From: Chloroflexota bacterium
GTDB taxonomy: Bacteria > Chloroflexota > Chloroflexia > Chloroflexales > Roseiflexaceae
Direction: 5' to 3'
Assembly: GCA_018969485.1 (NCBI GenBank)
Contig: JAGWYG010000032.1
Coordinates: 1-33,144, forward strand
Length of the DNA: 33,144 bases
Shown here: positions 32,461 through 33,144 of the stretch, piece after piece
How the letters are laid out: each line of letters begins with the position of its first letter
Position numbering within the stretch: the stretch's first letter is position 1
The notes under the pieces: model-generated
Database searches by the model: none
What the model was told of the DNA's origin: nothing
The model's input: the letters and a program-made list of their open reading frames with translations, nothing else
Made by a program: the position numbers and the translations under genes

Positions 32461-33144
32461 CTATGAGCGGCGGCCGAACCGCTGCTCGAGGTGCTGCGGC
32501 GTGATCGCGATGCTGGTGGGGCGCCCGTGCGGGCAGTGATGCGGTTGTGCGCATGCCGCCAGCTGGTCGAGCAGCGCCTGCTGTTCGTCGGGGCTCAGCC
32601 GCGCGCCGGCGCGCACCGAGCTATGGCACGCCAGCGTGATCAGCCAGCGCTCATCGCGCGCCGCGCCGTCGTCGCCGCCGGCGCCGGTGAGATGATCGAC
32701 GGCATCGAGGACGGCGGCCTCGAGCCGGGCTGCGGCGATGCTGGCCGGCGCCGCCCGCAGCGTGAGCGCATCGGCGGTGCCGCCGAACTCGAACCCCCAC
32801 GCGGCAAACGCGCTGCGCTGCTGGTGCACCACCTCGCGTGCGGCGGGCGAGAGCGCCAGCGGCAGCTCGAGCAGCAGCCGCTGGCGTTCGATGGCCCGCA
32901 CCGCATGCTGCTGGCGCACGCGCTCGAACGTGATGCGCTCGTGCGCCGCGTGCTGGTCGATGATCGCCAGCGCCCCGTCGCTGCCGGTCGCCAGGATGTA
33001 GGCGCTGGCAAATTGGGCCAGCGCCCGCCAGCGCGGCGCGTCGTCGGGCAGCAGCGGCGCGGCGCCGGCTGGCTCGGGCGTCGCCGGCGCACGGGTGGCC
33101 GGCGCGGGCGCGGTGGGGGCACGGGCGGCCGCCGGGCGCGGCGG
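32461..33144 (-). CDS. mutL: DNA mismatch repair protein MutL, C-terminal part
   Basis: The gene runs off the right edge; 227 C-terminal residues are visible. A Pro/Ala-rich linker comes first, then the dimerisation/endonuclease domain. The endonuclease motif DQHAx2Ex4E is intact as DQHAAHERITFE. ACHSSVRAG and CPHGRPT, the other metal-site motifs, are also present, and the protein ends LEQRFGR. This is therefore the nicking type of MutL found in bacteria without MutH. A GTG at 32919 lies inside the domain and is not the real start. It converges on the giant plus-strand gene. Confidence 0.95.
   Translation of the reverse strand, partial: PPRPAAARAPTAPAPATRAPATPEPAGAAPLLPDDAPRWRALAQFASAYILATGSDGALAIIDQHAAHERITFERVRQQHAVRAIERQRLLLELPLALSPAAREVVHQQRSAFAAWGFEFGGTADALTLRAAPASIAAARLEAAVLDAVDHLTGAGGDDGAARDERWLITLACHSSVRAGARLSPDEQQALLDQLAACAQPHHCPHGRPTSIAITPQHLEQRFGRRS

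Overview
This is a high-GC bacterial chromosome segment with about 20 dense, non-shadow genes. My best guess is a Chloroflexota member of the Roseiflexus/Chloroflexus/Kouleothrix kind. The grounds are a bacterial mevalonate kinase, large PMT-type membrane glycosyltransferases, short structured intergenic repeats, CTTCGTG-type tandem repeats and an endonuclease-type MutL. This placement is an inference; no 16S gene or other decisive marker is present.

The left half (about 99-18816) is read entirely from the minus strand, in tightly coupled runs. From its promoter end (high coordinates) it starts with a surface-glycan module: a membrane-anchored polysaccharide deacetylase, an ABC-2 permease with a Wzz-like domain fused to its N-terminus, a Wzt-type ATPase with a carbohydrate-binding tail, and an anchored clan GH-A glycosidase-like protein. 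Next come a phosphofructokinase with pyrophosphate-type active-site residues, peptide deformylase, a small membrane protein and a Gfo/Idh/MocA oxidoreductase. A second run begins with recJ and continues through two PMT-type glycosyltransferases and one GT4 glycosyltransferase with overlapping ends. It is followed by pgsA and a small SUMF1-fold protein.

At about 18.8-19.05 kb a divergent promoter region separates the two halves. To the right, on the plus strand, are guaA, mevalonate kinase, recO (own promoter and leader hairpin) and a bacterial PH-domain membrane protein. A gene-free stretch of about 670 bp follows, carrying a structured repeat. Then come tRNA-Arg(CCG) with a textbook promoter and hairpin, a PP2C-type Ser/Thr phosphatase, a second Gfo/Idh/MocA oxidoreductase, and a mannonate dehydratase gene broken by a frameshift and a stop codon.

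The right end holds a 1705-residue mosaic protein. Its N-terminus carries a QRHVGNRAV motif like that of proteins linked to extracellular contractile injection systems. It also has a six-copy AEPGEPA repeat, a hydrophobic middle, a very long charged coiled coil and C-terminal pentapeptide repeats. A convergent intergenic gap with a second, inverted copy of the structured repeat follows, then the C-terminal part of mutL, which runs off the window.

The most interesting items are the giant mosaic protein, the Wzz-Wzm fusion within the glycan export operon, the predicted PPi-dependent phosphofructokinase, the paired structured intergenic repeats and the decayed mannonate dehydratase. Two promoters (guaA and the PP2C phosphatase) share the 12-base block GTGCTATACTCG. 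All functional calls come from reading motifs by eye; no database search was run.
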